Positions 60,086 to 64,000 of a stretch of 64,000 nucleotides of DNA are shown here, piece by piece. The notes beneath the pieces are model-generated. The model made no database searches. It had not been told where the DNA came from and saw nothing but the letters and a program-made list of their open reading frames with translations. Position 1 is the stretch's first letter, and each line of letters begins with the position of its first letter. A program made the translations under genes and the position numbers. Source of the DNA: Bryum argenteum (taxonomy: Eukaryota; Streptophyta; Bryopsida; Bryales; Bryaceae); the NCBI GenBank assembly GCA_037043015.1, contig CM073323.1:22286758-22350757 (forward strand), read 5' to 3'.

Positions 60086-61075
60086 TTTTTTCCCTTCTCT
60101 CTCGCTTTTTTAGTGTGCTCCTCCATTTTAAATCTTCTCAATCCACATTCATTCTTGATGCCAACATCCATGAGAGCCAACAACCCCTGTTGATGTTGTC
60201 TGAGTTGTACATTACAGTAAAGACAAAAAACCGACCCTAACAATTTTGGATAAATCAGTCAGTGGTTGGTGTCACACACAAACATACATCCCATCCTTTC
60301 TTTTCCTTGAGATTGAGCCCAATTGAATGACCAAAAGTGGTCACAAATACCTCAATATTATTGGAGGGTTGCACGAACACTTTCATTTGAATGAATCGAT
60401 GATACAAAGCTCCTCACTCACTCCATTCTGCGAGTATGTTTATTGTTTTTTTGACATGTATCGCTTCGTTGTTGGTACCGAAACCGACATGAGCATCTAG
60501 CACATGATTCCGTTTTTTGATTCCTTTTCGTCATGCGTTGTGGAAGTCATATGAGTTTGTTTGCAGCAGGTGAAGGGTATATTCTACATCGAAGTACGTG
60601 TGTCACTTTATCGATTGTTGTGCAGATTTTGGTAGTTTACTGGGTTTTCGTGAATGTCGTCACCCACCGTAGCTAGATTGCTTTTGTTTTGGTGCTTTTC
60701 TACCATCGAAGTAGCTAATCATGTGCATTCTAAAGTTACTACATCGAGTTCTACCAACTCGCAGTGTGTACGTGTTGTCTAGTTTTAAGCTTTGATTTGT
60801 GGCCAATGTAGCATATTATCCTTCTTTAATATAAAGATTCTTTTAGTATTTCTGCAAGGCATGAAGAAATTGAAACCAAAAAGTGTCTGATCCGATTCTG
60901 AAAAAGTGTGTAGAAGCAATAATGAAAAAGCGTTGAGTGCTAAATTCCTGCAATCCTGCTGCTGCAGGAGTGCACGTGATTCCTCATTTCCATGTATGAA
61001 CTCTCAACTGCTGTAACGGAAATTCAATGTAGCTTCATTTATTTTATTGCAAATTAATGAATTCGAATTTAATTC
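60086..61075 (+). other. Downstream of GTP cyclohydrolase; no further gene seen
   Basis: T-rich sequence that should include the 3' UTR. No coding exon or bounded mobile element was recognised. Confidence 0.45.
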
Positions 61076-61272
61076 TGGGGGTCTGAAACGGGCAGCCCAA
61101 AATCGGATCACAGCATCTTTTGGACTTGGGCATCATGAATAGTGTACTTTTTGAGTTTGGGCATCATGAAATGAACCAATCAATGATGAGCTTGCAACCT
61201 CCTACAAGGTTATGTGCAACCTCAACCTACCTACCATAATCCTTTCAAAGCACAGAATCGCTCATACAAAGT
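61076..61272 (+). repeat. Internal fragment of the 5685-6054 MITE family
   Basis: From GGGCAGCCCAAAATCGGATC to AATCGCTCATACAAA it follows 5707-5898 closely. Both TTAA termini are missing. Confidence 0.65.
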
Positions 61273-61879
61273 GCAAACCTATTGCATTGGGAAGCTATTT
61301 TGTACCTGAGTAAAGATTACGAGAGCTCCATTACATGACCAGCTCCATTTTGAACCACATTTCAAACCTATTGCATTGCTATCACTTAGTGCAAACATTA
61401 CAGTGTGTCACTCATACGGCACCATGTTAGGACATTATCACCTATATTTTCGACTTCAAAATATCATAATTCATCGTGGAAGAGTCCAAAATTGTTGCCT
61501 TCACTTGCTCTATCTTTCTACTAATTTTCCTATGCATGAAAAGTTGCACTCGTAACATCCCTATAAGTTTCCCATGTTGAAAATTGAGCCATTATTGAGC
61601 ACCATACTATTTATACTCACTAAGCCATAAGTCCAATTGTTGAATTATGAAAATTTGAAATATTTGAAATGTTGTGAGAAACCATCCACCAATGTCCTTG
61701 TTTCCTTTGTACTAACTTTCATGAGAACATGCCTCTAAAATATGAACACTTAAAGATGAGTGGCCTCAAAACTGCCAAAGACCTTCATTTCTCCCACCTA
61801 CTACGAGGTGAGATTTTTTTTATTTTTTATTTTTTATTTTTTATTTGGAGACATATTTTGAAGTATGTAATCATAGGAT

Positions 61880-62600
61880 CCAGTATCTAACTTGAAATCT
61901 TCACCATTTGTGGGATCATAATGTTTTCTTTTTTTTTCTTTTTTTTTCTTTTTTCTTTTTTTTGTCCACTAGTTGAAATGGGTTTGAGGTGTTTTGTGGA
62001 TCAATTTTAGGAGTGAACTTGAATTGAGGCTCTTCAAATCCTTGTTCCTAAGTGAGTTAGGAATATGTCTATACAATCTTCACCCTCATAGGACCTATAA
62101 AACCTGTAGAATTGCTTGATTTCTCACATGAAGGTATGTTGAAATTCAAATATAAAGGCTAATTTAATACAATTAACACGGGATATGAAGAGTTATTGAA
62201 TTGAATTGAATCTGAGCGATAATGTTATGCCTTAGAACCTAATTTACAAGAACAAAAAACAAAAATTGACAAAAAGTAAAAAACTCATTCTTTGGTGAAT
62301 TTTTGAAGTTACTACAACCTAATTGATTTTGGGCAGATTCCGAGAATATATGAGCATGTTCCGCAGCTGGGGCAGATTTCATATAGTGTTTTCAAACTTT
62401 GACATTGAATATCTCCTAAATTATGAGGAGTTTTGAAGCATGAGATGACTTTCCAGAAAGGTATGGAAAAACTCTACAATCTGCAAAATGTTCCAACTTC
62501 TTTCCATCTGTAGTTAGAAACTAAGAGCATGACTAGAGTCAAAACAACCACTTTATGACCTCTTGGAGGCACAAGATTACTCCCTAACTTACATTCCAAT
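61880..62600 (+). repeat. Dispersed repeat B, copy 3
   Basis: It shares TCACCATTTGTGGGATCATA, TTGTTCCTAAGTGAGTTAGG and TCATAGGACCTATAAAACCT, in order, with 16795-17560 and 20455-20960. Confidence 0.6.
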
Positions 62601-62959
62601 TGGCAAACCCTAAACTCAAGCAAACTTTATCTTTTTTGTCAGTAACATAATCTTCAAGTGATTCAAATATGTTCCACAAATGATAACCGACATTAGCAAG
62701 GCATATTTTTGACACTGTGGGTATATTACTTGTCCTTGTTTCTCAAATTCCTAAGTAAATTTAAGTATGGCATCACAAGTACCAAAGTTTGAGAAAATAA
62801 TTTGAAAAATATCCCCCTTGGATGGGACGTTCTTATCTCATTGTTGGGCACCACTGTTCAAATGGGGATTTGCTTGGTCTCAAGCGCATCTTTGCTCAAT
62901 TCTCCTTCCTCCCTTATCCAATGCTTGCGTGCAAAGGTCGCCCTTGACATTAGCTCCCT

Positions 62960-63836
62960 TTAACCCCTAAAGTTGAAATTGACCACGATCGACCGCAAAA
63001 AAAATATGTTGTTTTCGTAGAAACTAAAATTTTGAGTATATGACTCAAGATCTGTACGGTGAAATTTGATAAAAATTGGTGGTGATAGACTAATTAGATA
63101 GTTGCAACAAGATCCTATGGTTGGATTTTATCCAGAATCAAATTTTGAAGATTTCTTATATAGCTGTTTCGAGGTCATTGTAGAGATTTAGAGTGTAGAA
63201 CTTCAACCACTTTTGTGTTTAGCCCGAGTGAAGTCAGTAGTCTCAAGTCATTGTTGTTGTGTCATGTAGGCATATCATCAAAGGGTAGGTCGAACGGACA
63301 TTTTATTCACGCCAACCCAACAAGGGTTTCATTGGTGTTCTTATTTAGAAAAATTGTTGTGAGTATACCACACGAGTACACCCCAGAGTGGCAATTTACA
63401 CCCGAGGTAGGCATATATCACCATCACGGATGTAGTTGTTGGTATAGTGGCTGGTATGCTGAAGCCACTTTTTTATTAGTGCAACTTAACATTTAAGGGG
63501 TCACTCGTGGAGGAATATTTTTATGTTGAGATGCTATGTGAGCAGAAGGAAACAAAACTCTCTAGTACTTTAACATTAGACACAAAAGTTGATATCATTG
63601 TAGGATGAAATGTCCAAACTCTCTAAGGTACCAACACCTAAAAATTGAAAGAACAACAAAGTCACCTTCTTGATAATGGTGCAAATTTCAACATGGTAGA
63701 TTTTGTAGTAAGCTTCAGTCATGCGAGAATTTTGTGTGCATGGACAAAGTAATTATAATGGTCAAAGTTGGTTGGTTGTTTTTCGTGCGGGAACCTCATG
63801 AAGCCATTTCAGCTTTCTTGGATCTTTAGGGGTTAA
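62960..63836. mobile_element. TTAA-bounded element, about 877 bp
   Basis: Ends are TTAACCCCTAAAGTTGAAAT and TTGGATCTTTAGGGGTTAA. The left part carries the ATGTTGTT, CAAGATCTGTACGGTG and CTATGGTTGGATTTT blocks of the 11608-11871 family. Pairing of these two ends is my inference; two truncated elements side by side are possible. Confidence 0.5.
63245..63350 (+). repeat. SINE-like 3' fragment
   Basis: GGTAGGTCGAACGGACATTT followed by TATTCACGCCAACCC resembles the SINE 3' region at 16330-16370 and the insert at 16992-17107. No head or target duplication was found. Confidence 0.4.
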
Positions 63837-63872
63837 AAGATGGAGGGATTGTATTGACCGTTGCCCCGTACC

Positions 63873-64000
63873 TTAACCCCTAAAGGTCCTTGATACAAAA
63901 TTGTTTAAATTATCAAAAAGAACCTTCATCTACTTCAGGTGGAAAGAAACTCAATCTAAGCATTGATTAGAAGATCCAACCGTAGGATCTTGAAGTTAAC
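63873..64000. mobile_element. Left end of another TTAA element, cut by the window edge
   Basis: It starts TTAACCCCTAAAGGTCCTTG. Near the edge is AGATCCAACCGTAGGATCTT, the reverse complement of the segment shared by other TTAA elements. The right end is outside the window. Confidence 0.5.

Noticed and set aside
1..64000. CRISPR arrays, rRNA, operons or prokaryotic features
   Set aside because: None seen. Spliced plant genes and eukaryotic transposons show this is nuclear DNA.

Overview
The window looks like nuclear DNA of a land plant with swimming sperm (a bryophyte, lycophyte or fern rather than a flowering plant). Two plant-type genes are complete: a 23-exon UPL1/UPL2-type HECT ubiquitin ligase (3,899 residues) and a tandem-domain GTP cyclohydrolase I. 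On the minus strand there is also the 5' part of an axonemal dynein heavy chain, a family flowering plants have lost. The species cannot be named from the sequence alone.

Layout. Positions 1-19890 (minus strand) hold the first twelve exons of the dynein gene, about 744 residues. It is AT-rich, has long transposon-filled introns and runs off the left edge. Positions 19891-38400 have no host gene that I can support. This stretch holds TTAA-bounded elements, dispersed repeats, and a 2.3-kb segment duplicated in tandem (25292-27627 and 27628-35188). The second copy carries a 5.2-kb GC-rich piggyBac transposon (28799-34013), and the matching empty TTAA site survives in the first copy. The piggyBac transposase keeps its three catalytic aspartates but carries three frame breaks. 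Positions 39054-55265 encode the ubiquitin ligase behind a purine-rich leader. After a repeat-bearing spacer with a CACTA-type MITE, a SINE fragment and two stacked inverted repeats, GTP cyclohydrolase I follows at 58540-60085. The rest is AT-rich repeat DNA.

Mobile DNA is the main theme. At least ten elements begin TTAACCC and end GGGTTAA or close variants, as expected of piggyBac-type elements with a TTAA target. One 434-bp pair is nearly identical, one 233-bp element shares subterminal sequence with the large piggyBac, and several have long inverted arms. There is also a tRNA-derived SINE family with clear target-site duplications, a 198-bp Helitron-like element (A/TC...CTAG/T with a 3' hairpin), and a CACTA MITE with a 3-bp duplication.

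The three host genes work in unrelated processes: sperm flagellar motility, ubiquitin-dependent protein turnover, and folate/pterin synthesis. Nothing suggests they are co-regulated. Exon structures were derived by hand from splice sites, reading phase and remembered family features; no alignment was run.
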